NCBI GenBank assembly: GCA_021781555.1
Contig: JAJXWQ010000025.1
Location: 1 to 43,054 of the forward strand
Reading direction: 5' to 3'
DNA: 43,054 bases
From: a bacterium
Lineage (GTDB): Bacteria > Cyanobacteriota > Sericytochromatia > S15B-MN24 > VGJW01
In this document: one piece after another, positions 9,280 to 17,806 of the stretch
Layout: each line of letters opens with the position of its first letter
How positions within the stretch are numbered: the first letter of the stretch is position 1
Program-made: the position numbers and the translations under genes
The notes under the pieces: generated by a model
The model's input: only the letters and a program-made list of their open reading frames with translations
Told to the model about the DNA's origin: nothing
Databases searched by the model: none

Positions 9280-10097
9280 TGCAGCGGGCTGGGCAGGGCG
9301 TCGAGGATCAGAACCTCTTCGAGTCGGTCGAGATCGGCGTCCGGCACGACCGAGACGTCCGGGGTGATGGCGTTGGCCTGGCGGGTCACGGCAGAAACGG
9401 TTCCAAGGGGAAGGCCCTTGGGGTAGACGCCTCCGTACCCGCTGGTGATGAGGGCGTCTCCGACCCGGAAATCAACCTGCTGCTGCAGGTACTTCATCAC
9501 GAGCGTGGACTCGCCCTCGCCGGCGACCACCCCGGGCGAGCGGGAGCGCTGATCCAGGCAGGACACCTCGTTGCCGGGGTCTGTCAGGAGGGCGGCTTCG
9601 GAGGTGTGCGGCCCGACCTTGATGATCTTGCCGACCACTCCTTGCGGGGCGACGACCACCCCGTCGATCTGCACGCCGTCCGCGCTACCCTTGTCGAGGT
9701 AGACGCGGGCGTGCCAGTTATCGGGCGAATGCCCGATCACCTCGGCGGCCCTTCCGTGCTGGGGTATCTGGCTTTGGAGCCCGAGGAGAGCCTCGAGGCG
9801 GACGGCTTCTTTCTCGGCCTCGACGTGCTGCGATAGCTTCTGCTGCAACGAAGCCACCTGGGCCTGGAGTGCGGTGTTTTGCTGCTGGAGCTGGGCGAGG
9901 TTCTGGAAATAACCAGCCCCGCCCTGGACCGCCGAAAACGTCGCGCTGATCGCCCCGAGACCCGGCCGGAAGATCTCGGGAAGCAGCATGCTCCGGCCGC
10001 TGGCCCAGCTCGATACACCGGCCAGCAAGAGCAACCCGACCGCGAACGAGATCTCGCGAACGGGCAGGCGAGCGGCTATGGGTGCCATCCCTGGCAA
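9276..10097 (-). CDS. mreC: Rod shape-determining protein MreC
   Basis: A 273-residue periplasmic elongasome protein. There is one N-terminal transmembrane segment (ISFAVGLLLLAGVSSWA), a coiled coil (about residues 65-105, LAQLQQQNTALQAQVASLQQ) and the twin beta-barrel domain with KGSADGVQIDGVVVAPQGVV and the conserved VGDALITSGYGGVYPKGLP. MreC contacts PBP2 and stimulates RodA activity. It starts about 15 bp after mreB and its stop overlaps the mreD start. Confidence 0.94.
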   Translation of the reverse strand: MPGMAPIAARLPVREISFAVGLLLLAGVSSWASGRSMLLPEIFRPGLGAISATFSAVQGGAGYFQNLAQLQQQNTALQAQVASLQQKLSQHVEAEKEAVRLEALLGLQSQIPQHGRAAEVIGHSPDNWHARVYLDKGSADGVQIDGVVVAPQGVVGKIIKVGPHTSEAALLTDPGNEVSCLDQRSRSPGVVAGEGESTLVMKYLQQQVDFRVGDALITSGYGGVYPKGLPLGTVSAVTRQANAITPDVSVVPDADLDRLEEVLILDALPSPLQ

Positions 10098-10112
10098 CGA
10101 CTCTGGAATCCT

Positions 10113-11141
10113 TTACGCGGTTCCAAGCACGCGCTTGAGCGTCGGGAACTCCTCGAGCACGCGGCCGGTGCCCATGACGACGCAGGACAGCGGGTCGTCC
10201 GCGATGTGCACCGGCATCTCGGTGTCGTGGCTGATGAGTTCGTCGAGGCCTTGTAGCAAGGCCCCACCCCCGGCCAGGACGATCCCGCGGTCGATGATGT
10301 CGGCCGCTAGCTCGGGAGGGGTCTTCTCGAGCGTGTCGCGCACGGCGTCCACGATGGCTGTGACGGGCTCCAGGATGGCTTCGCGAACCTCCGAGGAGCT
10401 GATCGTGACGGTGCGAGGCAGGCCGCTGATGAGGTTGAGGCCGCGGACCTCCATGATCTTTTCGTCGCCCCGCGGATAGGCGGATCCCAGCCGGATCTTG
10501 ATCTCCTCGGCGGTGCGCTCCCCGATGGACAGGTTGTGCACCTTCTTGAGGAACTGCACGATCGAATCGGTGAGCTCGTCCCCCGCGATGCGAACCGACT
10601 TGGACACGACGATGCCACCCAGCGAGATGACGGCGACCTCGGTGGTGCCCCCGCCGATGTCCACGATCATCGATCCCGTCGGCTCCGAGACCGGCAAGCC
10701 CGCACCGATCGCCGCGGCCATCGGTTCCTCGATGAGGTAGACCTCGCGAGCCCCGGCCTGCAGGGCGGCATCCATGACTGCCCGGCGCTCCACGCCCGTG
10801 ACTCCGGACGGGATGCCGATCACCATGCGCGGTCGGAAGCCCCCCTGGCGCTCATGCGCCTTGTTGATGAAGTGCTTGAGCATGGTCTCGGCGACGTCGA
10901 AGTCGGCGATCACCCCGTCCATGAGAGGGCGGATGGCGACGATGTTGCCCGGCGTCCGGCCAAGCATCTGCTTGGCCTCCTCGCCGACCGCCAGGGCAAC
11001 GCTGCGCTGGTTCTGCTGAATGGCAACGACGCTCGGCTCCCGGAGAACGATGCCCTTGCCCCGCACAAACACTAGGGTGTTGGCGGTGCCGAGATCGATC
11101 CCCATGTCGCGGCTGAAGCGGCTGAAGATGCTGTCGAACAC
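10113..11141 (-). CDS. mreB: Rod shape-determining actin homologue MreB
   Basis: A 342-residue bacterial actin that forms membrane-bound filaments guiding the elongasome. Phosphate-1 motif [31 protein letters not shown], phosphate-2 motif [20 protein letters not shown] and adenosine motif [15 protein letters not shown] are all present. The start chosen is the GTG at 11141, preceded by GGAAGGA about 9 nt upstream; the N-terminus [17 protein letters not shown] is normal for MreB, whereas a longer frame would add an unlikely Thr/Ala/Pro-rich extension. The gene begins 4 nt after the radC stop and its ribosome site lies inside radC. Confidence 0.96.
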   Translation of the reverse strand: MFDSIFSRFSRDMGIDLGTANTLVFVRGKGIVLREPSVVAIQQNQRSVALAVGEEAKQMLGRTPGNIVAIRPLMDGVIADFDVAETMLKHFINKAHERQGGFRPRMVIGIPSGVTGVERRAVMDAALQAGAREVYLIEEPMAAAIGAGLPVSEPTGSMIVDIGGGTTEVAVISLGGIVVSKSVRIAGDELTDSIVQFLKKVHNLSIGERTAEEIKIRLGSAYPRGDEKIMEVRGLNLISGLPRTVTISSSEVREAILEPVTAIVDAVRDTLEKTPPELAADIIDRGIVLAGGGALLQGLDELISHDTEMPVHIADDPLSCVVMGTGRVLEEFPTLKRVLGTA

Positions 11142-11145
11142 GAAG

Positions 11146-11871
11146 TCAGATCCTTCCTGGATGGCCGCCCCCGCGGGCGGTGTGCTGGCCTGAACTGTGC
11201 CCTGGGTCAGGGCTTGAGTCCCACAAGGCACTCGTGGCCCTGAGGCTGGTATAGCGACCGTTCCCCACGATGAGGTGATCGACGATGGGGATACCCACGA
11301 TGTCGGCGACCCCGAGCAGGCGACGGGTCGCCGTCAGATCCTGGGCGCTCGGCCGGGGATCGCCCGAGGGGTGTCCATGGGCGAGCAGCAGGCTCGCCGC
11401 CCCCTGGCGGATCGCCGGCCTGAAGACTTCCCGGGGATGAAGCTCCACCTCGAAGAGGCCTCCGAGCGCGACCAGCGGTTCGCCGAGCAGGCGGCCCTTG
11501 GCATCCAGCAGGAGCGCGACCACGCTCTCCTGGGGGCAACCATCGAGCCGCGGAGCGACCAGGGCGTACGCATCCTGCGCCGAGCGTACCACCGGCCGCT
11601 CGTCGGCAGGCGCAAAGGCCCGGCGACCCAGCTCGATGGCGGCGCTGAGTCGGGCTGCCTTGGCCGGACCCACGCCCGGAATCTCGCAGAGCTCGGTGGG
11701 ACTGGCGTTGCCGAGCGAGCGCCCGCTGAACGCCTTGAGGAGCTCGGCCGCAACGACCAGCACCGGAGCGCCCGGCCGCCCCGTGTTGAGCACGATCGCC
11801 AGCAGCTCGGCGTCGGAAAGAGCTGCGGCCCCCTGGCGCCACAGCCGCTCGCGAGGTCGCAACGCGATCAT
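11146..11871 (-). CDS. radC: RadC/YeeS family JAB-domain protein
   Basis: A 241-residue protein. N-terminal helix-hairpin-helix region ([22 protein letters not shown]) and C-terminal JAB/MPN-like domain with the metal-site pattern [14 protein letters not shown]. RadC was named for DNA repair but its biochemical role is not established; location between maf and mreB is conserved in many bacteria. The start ATG at 11871 has GGAGG about 6 nt upstream and overlaps the maf stop by 4 nt. The last 25 residues after LRATSALWD are not conserved and carry the mreB ribosome site. Confidence 0.92.
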   Translation of the reverse strand: MIALRPRERLWRQGAAALSDAELLAIVLNTGRPGAPVLVVAAELLKAFSGRSLGNASPTELCEIPGVGPAKAARLSAAIELGRRAFAPADERPVVRSAQDAYALVAPRLDGCPQESVVALLLDAKGRLLGEPLVALGGLFEVELHPREVFRPAIRQGAASLLLAHGHPSGDPRPSAQDLTATRRLLGVADIVGIPIVDHLIVGNGRYTSLRATSALWDSSPDPGHSSGQHTARGGGHPGRI

Positions 11872-12467
11872 CCGACCCTCCAGCCGAGTTGCCGCAAGGC
11901 GGAGGCGATCGCCGGGAGCGGAAGGCCGACGACGTTGGTGTAGTCCCCGGAAATACCCTGGATCAGCAGGGCGCCGCGTCCCTGGATGCCGTAAGCGCCT
12001 GCCTTGTCGAGCGGCTCGCTGGTGCCGACGTAGCGGGAGATCTCGGAAGGCTCGAGCCGCCGGAAGCGCACCTGCGTCGTCTCGGCACCACAAACCCGCG
12101 TGTCGCGGCCGAGCACGGCAAAGCCCGTCACCACGTCGTGTTCTCGGCCAGACAGGCACGCCAGCATGCGCTCGGCATCCGCGGAATCCTGGGGCTTGCC
12201 CAGGGCCAGGCCGTCGATGGCGACGACCGTATCGGCCCCGATGATGAGGTCGGCGTCGGGGTACCGCGACCGAGCGGCCTCGGCCTTGGCCTCGGCGAGG
12301 CGACGGGCCGTCTCGGACGGAGTTTCATCGGGCAGGGCACGCTCCTCTACCCCCAAGGTGGAAGCCACCTGGAAGGGAATGCCGACTTGCTCAAGCAGCT
12401 CCGCTCGGCGCGGAGAGGCGGAAGCGAGGATCACGACTGCGTCGTCAAGCGTTCTGAAATGCGACAT
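11868..12467 (-). CDS. maf: Maf family nucleotide pyrophosphatase
   Basis: A 199-residue Maf/YhdE-type protein that hydrolyses non-canonical or canonical nucleoside triphosphates to monophosphates (substrate in this lineage unknown). Seen: the N-terminal LASASPRRAELLEQVG, the catalytic GADTVVAIDGLALGKP, and YGIQGRGALLIQGISGDYTN followed by VVGLPL near the C-terminus. It is the first gene of the maf-radC-mre-min-rod cluster, so the cluster promoter should lie in the gap upstream (12468-12851). Confidence 0.94.
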   Translation of the reverse strand: MSHFRTLDDAVVILASASPRRAELLEQVGIPFQVASTLGVEERALPDETPSETARRLAEAKAEAARSRYPDADLIIGADTVVAIDGLALGKPQDSADAERMLACLSGREHDVVTGFAVLGRDTRVCGAETTQVRFRRLEPSEISRYVGTSEPLDKAGAYGIQGRGALLIQGISGDYTNVVGLPLPAIASALRQLGWRVG

Positions 12468-12851
12468 GAAGACCTGGACGTCGACATTGTACCGCGCTCG
12501 GAGGGGCTCAGGGATGGCGGCCAGGTGTCCAAACGGTTAGTGCCAGGTTATGCCGCTCGAAATCCGGCCGAAATCCGTCAGAAACAGGCTACCGCCGCGG
12601 TTCGATACGCCCGATATCGCTAGGATGTGGTCCTGGGCGGATCCTTGGGGTAGCACCCAAGTGGATCGGGCCCCAGCTGGCCGCGCTTGGACGGTTCCAT
12701 GTTTGTCAGCTTGCAGATCGTTGCTGGAAAAGAGCCAGGACCTGGCGCAGAGCCCGTCGAAGCAGCCCCGCGACCGCGCAGAGGCACCCGTCGAAGCCGG
12801 AAACCGGCAGGCGGGTGTCGGCACGGCTGGGGATCGCGTAGAGTGGTCATC
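12468..12851. other. Divergent intergenic region maf / mtaB
   Basis: A 384-bp gap between the divergently read maf and mtaB genes that should hold promoters for both. I see no convincing -35/-10 pair. Bases about 12770-12800 (GCGACCGCGCAGAGG then ACCCGT) resemble the right half of the dispersed hairpin element and may be a decayed copy. No coding frame here is convincing. Confidence 0.5.
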
Positions 12852-14183
12852 ATGCCTTCCGTGCCCCGCATCGCCTTCGCGACCCTGGGCTGCAAGACCA
12901 ACCAGGCGGAGGTCGTCAGCCTCGTCTCGCAGCTGGCCTGGGACCTGGCGGTCGTTCCCTTCGACGCCCCGGCCGACATCTACGTCGTCAACACGTGCAC
13001 CGTCACCCACGCGGCCGATCGCCAGAGCCGCCAGCTCGTGCGGCGGGCCCATCGTGCCAATCCTGACGCTGCGATCGTCGTGGCGGGTTGCGCGGCAGAT
13101 TACGCCACCGAGGATCTAAGCGAGCTTCCCGGCGTACGCCTGGTCGCGCCCAACGAGCGCAAGGATCTGATTGCCGGCCAGGTCGCCGCCTGGTACGGCT
13201 TGCAGCTTTCCCCCCGGAGGCTGCTGGGCCCCGGCGATCGCGCGACTTCGGGGCCAGGCGCGGCGCTGCTCGACCTGGTCACCACCCGGGCCTGGCTGAA
13301 GATCTCGGAGGGTTGCGACAATGCCTGCGCGTACTGCGTCATCCCGCGGGTACGCGGCGCCAACCGCAGTCGCCCGGCCCGGGACCTGATCGGCGAGGCC
13401 AGGGCTCTGGTGGAGGCGGGCTACCGGGAGATCGTCCTCACCGGAACCAACATCGGGTCGTATGGCCAGGACGGCGAATCGGGCCTGGTCAGCCGCGCCC
13501 GCGGGACGCTGCGCGGTTCCACGCTGGCCCCCCTCGTGCATGGTCTGGTCGCGTCGGCTCCGGCGAGGTGGCGGATCGGCTCCATCGAACCGCTCGAGTT
13601 TCCCGAGGATCTGGTGGAGGTCTTCGCCGACGACCGGGTGTGTCCGCACCTGCACCTGTGTCTCCAGAGCGGCAGCGACCGGATTCTGGCGCGAATGCGC
13701 CGGCGCTACAACACGTCGAGCTTCGCTGCTCTGGTCGACCGCTTGCGCGCGGTCCGGCCCGATATCGCGATCTCGACCGATGTCATCGTCGGATTTCCCG
13801 GCGAGACCGAGCCGGACTTCGACGAAACACTCGCTTTTCTGCGGCAGATCGGATTTTCGGGAGTCCACCTGTTTCCCTATTCGGACCGAGAGGCCACGGC
13901 CGCGGCGGCGCTCGAGGGGCACGTCGGGCCTGCGCTCATCGCCGGGCGGATGGAACGAGCGCAGGGGGTCGCCCGGGAGCTGCAGACCGCCTTCCACCGG
14001 AGCTGGCTGGGCCAGACGGTAGAGGCCCTGGTCGAGCGTGTCGGCCCCGACTTCGCCACGGCGACCACGCCCCACTACCTCAAGCTGCGCCTGGCCCCGG
14101 ATCGCCTGAGCTCGAACACCCTCGTGCGTGCGAGCGTCGAGGGTGTTGCCGATGGCCGGGCAGAAGCCCGGCTGGTGGACTGA
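12852..14183 (+). CDS. mtaB: tRNA t6A37 methylthiotransferase MtaB (radical SAM)
   Basis: A 443-residue MiaB-like methylthiotransferase; MtaB converts t6A37 to ms2t6A37 in tRNAs. N-terminal UPF0004 domain with three cluster cysteines (TLGCKTNQAE, VVNTCTVTHAADRQSR, VAGCAADY), radical-SAM motif CDNACAYC in KISEGCDNACAYCVIPRVRG, IAISTDVIVGFPGETEPDF, and a short C-terminal TRAM-like segment. TLGCKTNQ at the start favours MtaB over MiaB (MtaB proteins usually read GCKVNQ) but RimO/MiaB cannot be excluded without alignment. The ATG at 12852 is used because homology begins there, although the upstream ribosome site is weak. Confidence 0.88.
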   Translation: MPSVPRIAFATLGCKTNQAEVVSLVSQLAWDLAVVPFDAPADIYVVNTCTVTHAADRQSRQLVRRAHRANPDAAIVVAGCAADYATEDLSELPGVRLVAPNERKDLIAGQVAAWYGLQLSPRRLLGPGDRATSGPGAALLDLVTTRAWLKISEGCDNACAYCVIPRVRGANRSRPARDLIGEARALVEAGYREIVLTGTNIGSYGQDGESGLVSRARGTLRGSTLAPLVHGLVASAPARWRIGSIEPLEFPEDLVEVFADDRVCPHLHLCLQSGSDRILARMRRRYNTSSFAALVDRLRAVRPDIAISTDVIVGFPGETEPDFDETLAFLRQIGFSGVHLFPYSDREATAAAALEGHVGPALIAGRMERAQGVARELQTAFHRSWLGQTVEALVERVGPDFATATTPHYLKLRLAPDRLSSNTLVRASVEGVADGRAEARLVD

Positions 14184-14250
14184 CCCGCCTCCCGCACGGG
14201 TCCGGACCCCGGGGGCCGAATGGGGTGTCAGGCGGCGGGGCGGGGCGGGC

Positions 14251-14517
14251 TCAGGACCAGATCGCCGTGCCCGTCAGGGAATCGCCGTAGGACTCCGAGA
14301 GGCGCCGCGCCAGATCCGCCAGGAAGCCGTCTCCCCCGCTGGCCAGCGCCCGGGAGTAGCGGCCGAGCGCCGCTTGCTTCCACTCGAGCGCCCGCCGCTC
14401 GTCGAAGATGAGCTTGCAGACTCTGTCCCAGAAACGCTCGACACGCGCATCCCGCGCCTGATCCGGCGCGGTGGTCACGAGGACGGTGCGAGCCTGGGTA
14501 ACTAACGGGGACAGCAT
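14251..14517 (-). CDS. Small protein of unknown function (88 aa)
   Basis: An 88-residue protein with a strong ribosome site (AAGGAG, 6 nt before ATG), which supports real expression. Composition is charged and helical (VERFWDRVCKLIFDERRALE) with no signal peptide or membrane segment. I do not recognise the family. It converges on mtaB and is read in the same direction as the PP2C phosphatase upstream. A relatively A+T-rich leader (14530-14640) contains TTAACA and GATACT with an 18-bp spacer, a possible promoter. Confidence 0.6.
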   Translation of the reverse strand: MLSPLVTQARTVLVTTAPDQARDARVERFWDRVCKLIFDERRALEWKQAALGRYSRALASGGDGFLADLARRLSESYGDSLTGTAIWS

Positions 14518-14574
14518 GTCTCACTCCTTGAACTGAGTATCCACCCCTCAGTCTTACCGCGCGAGTATCAATGC

Positions 14575-14604
14575 TCGGAGAAGCGATTGTTAAGGATTGG
14601 GTAA
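14575..14604 (-). promoter_or_regulatory. Possible promoter for the 88-aa gene
   Basis: On the minus strand TTAACA (5 of 6 to TTGACA), an 18-bp spacer and GATACT (4 of 6 to TATAAT) lie in an A+T-rich leader about 60-85 bp upstream of the ATG at 14517. Weak by sequence alone. Confidence 0.3.
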
Positions 14605-14679
14605 GAAGCGGATAAAAGTTTAACCTAATCTTAGCCAGGAAGTCCAGCTCGGGGTCGGTTCCCGCAGGGCTGGCTCGAT

Positions 14680-15393
14680 TCAGTCGTGCGAGACCAGGAC
14701 GACCGTGACGTTGTCTCGGCCCCCGTTGGCGAGGGCAGCCTCCACGAGGGCCGCGCATGCGGCCTGGGGCTCCTGGATGCGCAGGATGATATCCCGGATG
14801 GCGGGTTCCTCGACGAACCTCGTCAACCCATCGCTGCACAGCAAGAGGAAGTCGCCGGAACGCCACTCCTGGGTCTGGACGTCGGTCTGCACCTCCCGGA
14901 ACTGGCCGAGGCTGCGGGAGATCGCGCTCCGGTAAGGATGCGTCGCCGCCTGCTCTTGCGTTATGACGCCGGCACGGACGAGTTCGAGAACCATCGAGTG
15001 GTCTTCGGTGAGGGCCCGCAGCTCGCCTTCGCGCAGCAAGTAGGCCCTCGAATCCCCGACATGGGCGACCGTGAAGCTGTCGGGTTGCACGATCGCCGCG
15101 ACGACCGTGGTGCCCATACCCTTCAGGGCCCGATCCGCTCTGCCAGCAGCCTCGATCTGGGCGTTCGCCTCGTCTACCGCTTGCACGAGAGCTTCGTGGG
15201 CTGGGCTGCCCTGATCCCAGTCGCGCAGCATCTCGAGGATGACATCGACGGCACGCTGGCTGGCAACCTCGCCCGCCTGGTGTCCGCCCATGCCGTCCGC
15301 GACGACGAAGACACCGCGATCGGAGGATACCCCCATCGCGTCTTCGTTGTTGGGGCGCAACTTGCCCACATCGGTGAGGCTGCCGACTCGCAC
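14680..15393 (-). CDS. PP2C-family Ser/Thr protein phosphatase
   Basis: A 237-residue soluble phosphatase of the Stp/PrpC type, Mn/Mg dependent. Motifs seen in order: RVGSLTDVGKLRPNNEDA, VVADGMGGHQAGEVAS (metal Asp), GMGTTVVAA, AHVGDSRAYLL, LTEDHS, SRSLGQ, LLLCSDGLTRFV and the C-terminal GGRDNVTVVLV. The start is a GTG with GGAGG about 6 nt upstream. Such enzymes usually counter a PASTA or similar Ser/Thr kinase; no kinase gene is seen in the window. Confidence 0.93.
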   Translation of the reverse strand: MRVGSLTDVGKLRPNNEDAMGVSSDRGVFVVADGMGGHQAGEVASQRAVDVILEMLRDWDQGSPAHEALVQAVDEANAQIEAAGRADRALKGMGTTVVAAIVQPDSFTVAHVGDSRAYLLREGELRALTEDHSMVLELVRAGVITQEQAATHPYRSAISRSLGQFREVQTDVQTQEWRSGDFLLLCSDGLTRFVEEPAIRDIILRIQEPQAACAALVEAALANGGRDNVTVVLVSHD

Positions 15394-15544
15394 CGTAACC
15401 TCCAGAATGGCAATTTGAAGAGGATACCAGATCCGAGCGGTCGTGCGCTGACGGCGATCACCGTCTTCCCCCGCCAGGCAGCCCTTTCGGCGGCAAGAAG
15501 GTGATCGTCGTTCGATTGCGTGGGAATCGAGGCATCATGGCTCC

Positions 15545-16003
15545 GTGATGATCCACCGAGATGCGATGCGTGTTGCCCTCGACCAGGCGCGGCTGGCGCT
15601 GGACGGTGGCGAGGTCCCGGTAGGGGCGGCGATCGCCTGCGCCGGGGAGATCGTCGGTCTGGGCCGAAATACCCGCGAGGGCGACGCCGATCCGCTAGGC
15701 CATGCCGAGCTCGGCGCCATCCGCCAGGCCGCCAGCCGGCTCGGGCGCTGGCGGTTGACCGGATGCACTCTCTACGTGACTCTCGAGCCCTGTCCGATGT
15801 GCGCCGCTGCCGCCATGCAGGCTCGCCTGGACCGGATCGTGTTCGCCGCCTACGACCCCAAGTTGGGGGCCTGTGGTTCGGTCTTCTCCGTGGTCGAGGC
15901 TCGCCCCTGGAATCACCGCCTCGAGGTCATCGGCGGCATCTGCGAGGAGGAGTCGGCCCAGCTCCTCAAGGGGTTCTTCGCGCAACGCCGCCCATGCTCG
16001 TGA
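15545..16003 (+). CDS. tadA: tRNA-specific adenosine deaminase TadA
   Basis: A 152-residue zinc-dependent deaminase that makes inosine at the wobble position of tRNA-Arg(ACG). HAE (His53-Glu55 in GHAELGAI) and PCPMC (Cys83, Cys86) form the zinc site and proton shuttle; GEVPVGAAI and the C-terminal GSVFSVVE/NH region fit TadA rather than guanine deaminase. Two adjacent start codons (GTG 15545, ATG 15548) cannot be separated by eye. It is divergent from the PP2C gene and lies 40 bp upstream of a tRNA gene. Confidence 0.92.
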   Translation: MMIHRDAMRVALDQARLALDGGEVPVGAAIACAGEIVGLGRNTREGDADPLGHAELGAIRQAASRLGRWRLTGCTLYVTLEPCPMCAAAAMQARLDRIVFAAYDPKLGACGSVFSVVEARPWNHRLEVIGGICEEESAQLLKGFFAQRRPCS

Positions 16004-16042
16004 TCTCGGAGGCATCCCGTGCTAGACTTGGAAGCCAGCCGT

Positions 16043-16127
16043 GGAGGGTAAGCGAACGGTGAGCGGGCCGCCTCGAAAGCGGTTGCCGGTGACGAACCGG
16101 TTGCGGGTTCGAATCCCGTGCCCTCCG
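16043..16127 (+). tRNA. tRNA-Ser (anticodon CGA)
   Basis: An 85-nt type II tRNA. Acceptor GGAGGGT pairs with GCCCTCC (last pair wobble) and the discriminator is G. Anticodon arm GCCGC-CTCGAAA-GCGGT places CGA at 16074-16076. A long variable arm (CCGGT/ACCGG) marks a serine/leucine-type tRNA and the T arm has GCGGG-TTCGAAT-CCCGT. The D arm is unusually weak by eye (GC/GC around GAACGGTGA). CCA is not encoded. An intrinsic terminator follows 5 nt later. Confidence 0.85.
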
Positions 16128-16132
16128 CCTTC

Positions 16133-16175
16133 CCGGAAAGCCTGTGATCGCAAGGCTTTCCGGATTGTTTTGTTT
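16133..16175 (+). terminator. Intrinsic terminator after tRNA-Ser
   Basis: A perfect 11-bp stem (CCGGAAAGCCT/AGGCTTTCCGG) with a 9-nt loop, followed by ATTGTTTTGTTT. Confidence 0.9.
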
Positions 16176-16233
16176 GGGTGGCTTTTCGGCTCTGGAGCTT
16201 GGCCGGGGCCGGGCCGGGGCGGCGGGCGTGGGT

Positions 16234-17145
16234 TCAGCTGTTGGCGGTTTCGAGGGCCGACAGCTGGACGATGGCTTGTTCCCTCTGGCTGGCGATGCGC
16301 AGGCTCATCAGATGTGAATCCTGGAGATCGGCGTCCATGGAGTGCAGCTCTTCCATGATGCGCCCCAGGGCGCCGTCGAGCCTCGCGACTCCCTGAGAGG
16401 CCTGGGCCACCTCGTCGGCCGACCGCTGTACCGACAGCGCCGTCGCTCCCGACTCCTTGGCGACCGACTCGAGCAGCTCCCGGATATCGGAGGTCGACTG
16501 CGAGATCGTCTGGGCCAGGTTCTGCACCTCGTCGGCCAGAAAACCGAAGCTCTTGCCTTGCTGGCCGGCGCGGGCGGCCTCGATGGCTGCGTTCAGGCTC
16601 AGCATGCGAGTGAAGTAGGCGATGTCGGCGATATCCTTGAGGACCTCCTCGATCTGGCGACTGCGCTGCCCGAAGGACTCGACCAGTTGCAAGGAATCCT
16701 GGATCGAGGCTCGTACGGCGGCCATGGCCGCGAGGGCTTCCTTGAGCATGGCCCGGCCCTCGACGAGGAGGGCATCGGCCGCTTCGCTGGTCCCGACGAG
16801 CTGACCGACGGAGTCCGCCACGATCCCCACGTGATCCAGCAGCGGTCCGAGCTCCTGGCGGACTCGAGCCAGATCCGAGCGCCGGCCGTTTGCGGCCTCC
16901 AACAGGCGCTGGCGTTCAGCTTCGAGGAAAGCGACCCGGTCCGCCAGGGCCTGCTCGCGTCGTCGGAGCTCGGCCAGTGCCCGATCTTGCCCGGCCAGCT
17001 GCTGCCTGGCCCGGTCCAGGTCGCCCTCGAGATCGTGCTCGGCGGGCGCCGGGTACGAGGCGGCCGATGTCGGGGATCGATCCGGCGTCCGGAGCCAGGG
17101 GCGGATCCAGGAGGACAGCCACGGGGAGCGCTCGCGCATGGTCAT
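16234..17145 (-). CDS. Soluble chemoreceptor-like protein (MCP signalling domain)
   Basis: A 303-residue protein with no transmembrane segment or signal peptide. Residues about 38-90 are a charged coiled coil; about 110-290 form the MCP helical hairpin, with the conserved tip region centred on YFTRMLSLNAAIEAARAGQ and KSFGFLADEVQNLAQ. It should signal to a CheA/CheW complex or an equivalent from the cytoplasm; the N-terminus has no recognisable sensor domain, so the input may be a partner protein. No cheA or cheW is in the window, but a CheY-like receiver and a CheX-like protein lie 1-3 kb away. Divergent from the unknown gene at 17222. Confidence 0.82.
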   Translation of the reverse strand: MTMRERSPWLSSWIRPWLRTPDRSPTSAASYPAPAEHDLEGDLDRARQQLAGQDRALAELRRREQALADRVAFLEAERQRLLEAANGRRSDLARVRQELGPLLDHVGIVADSVGQLVGTSEAADALLVEGRAMLKEALAAMAAVRASIQDSLQLVESFGQRSRQIEEVLKDIADIAYFTRMLSLNAAIEAARAGQQGKSFGFLADEVQNLAQTISQSTSDIRELLESVAKESGATALSVQRSADEVAQASQGVARLDGALGRIMEELHSMDADLQDSHLMSLRIASQREQAIVQLSALETANS

Positions 17146-17221
17146 CGGCCCGCCTTACCCGTACACCTCGACAGCCCGAATTCTGGGTATACCTAATATG
17201 CGGGAGATGTGGGAGGTCACG

Positions 17222-17806
17222 ATGGCTCTATCTCCGATCACTGGATCCTATGGCAATGTTAGCAGTGTTGGACCCTTCGGGGCGAATACCGGGACCACGG
17301 TTCCGGGCCTTGGTTTCGATGCCAAGAATGCCACGGATGTGATGACCTTGGCCGGCAGGGCCATGCAGATGTGCCAGACCCTACCACCGCAGTTCGCGAG
17401 CGTCGTCGACAGCTACATGCGTGGCTTCCAGGCGCTGTCCTCCCCGGACGCGGTCGACATCCAGGCGGCCAGCGTCAAACTCAACAACGTGCTGCAGATC
17501 CTCGCTCGCGCCAACGCGCAGACCGCGCTCAGCCGTGTCGAGAACCTGCTCGTCGACCCGACGCAGTATCTCGAGGACGGCCAACAGGATCCCTACTCCG
17601 AGATCGGGTCAGGGTATTCGACGGTCCCGGACCCCTCGCAGATCCAGGTGGACTCCGGGGTCGACACGGGCGTGCAGACGGCCTATCAGGCGATCCTGGG
17701 CCAGCTTGGCAACCTCGGCGCGGATTCGCTCACGACGACCAGCACGCAGCTGAGCGTCGAGGCGTCGCTCTCCTCGATGATCAGCCAGAGTCTTTTCGGC
17801 AGCTAG
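17222..17806 (+). CDS. Unknown protein (194 aa)
   Basis: I do not recognise this 194-residue protein. The ATG at 17222 is chosen because GGGAGG lies 5 nt upstream; the frame is open further upstream but without a better site. The N-terminal 45 residues are Gly/Ser/Thr/Pro-rich (SPITGSYGNVSSVGPFGAN) and the rest is predicted helical, Gln/Ala/Leu-rich, with an acidic stretch in the middle (YLEDGQQDPYSEIGSG). There is no signal peptide or membrane segment. The style (low-complexity Ser/Thr/Gln, few charges) recalls secreted or filament-associated proteins but this is only an impression. Its TAG stop is the first three bases of the dispersed hairpin array. Confidence 0.6.
   Translation: MALSPITGSYGNVSSVGPFGANTGTTVPGLGFDAKNATDVMTLAGRAMQMCQTLPPQFASVVDSYMRGFQALSSPDAVDIQAASVKLNNVLQILARANAQTALSRVENLLVDPTQYLEDGQQDPYSEIGSGYSTVPDPSQIQVDSGVDTGVQTAYQAILGQLGNLGADSLTTTSTQLSVEASLSSMISQSLFGS

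Noticed and set aside
12595-12625. A possible tRNA T arm (GGTTCGATAC)
   Set aside because: The flanking bases do not form a T stem and no anticodon or acceptor arm can be placed around it.
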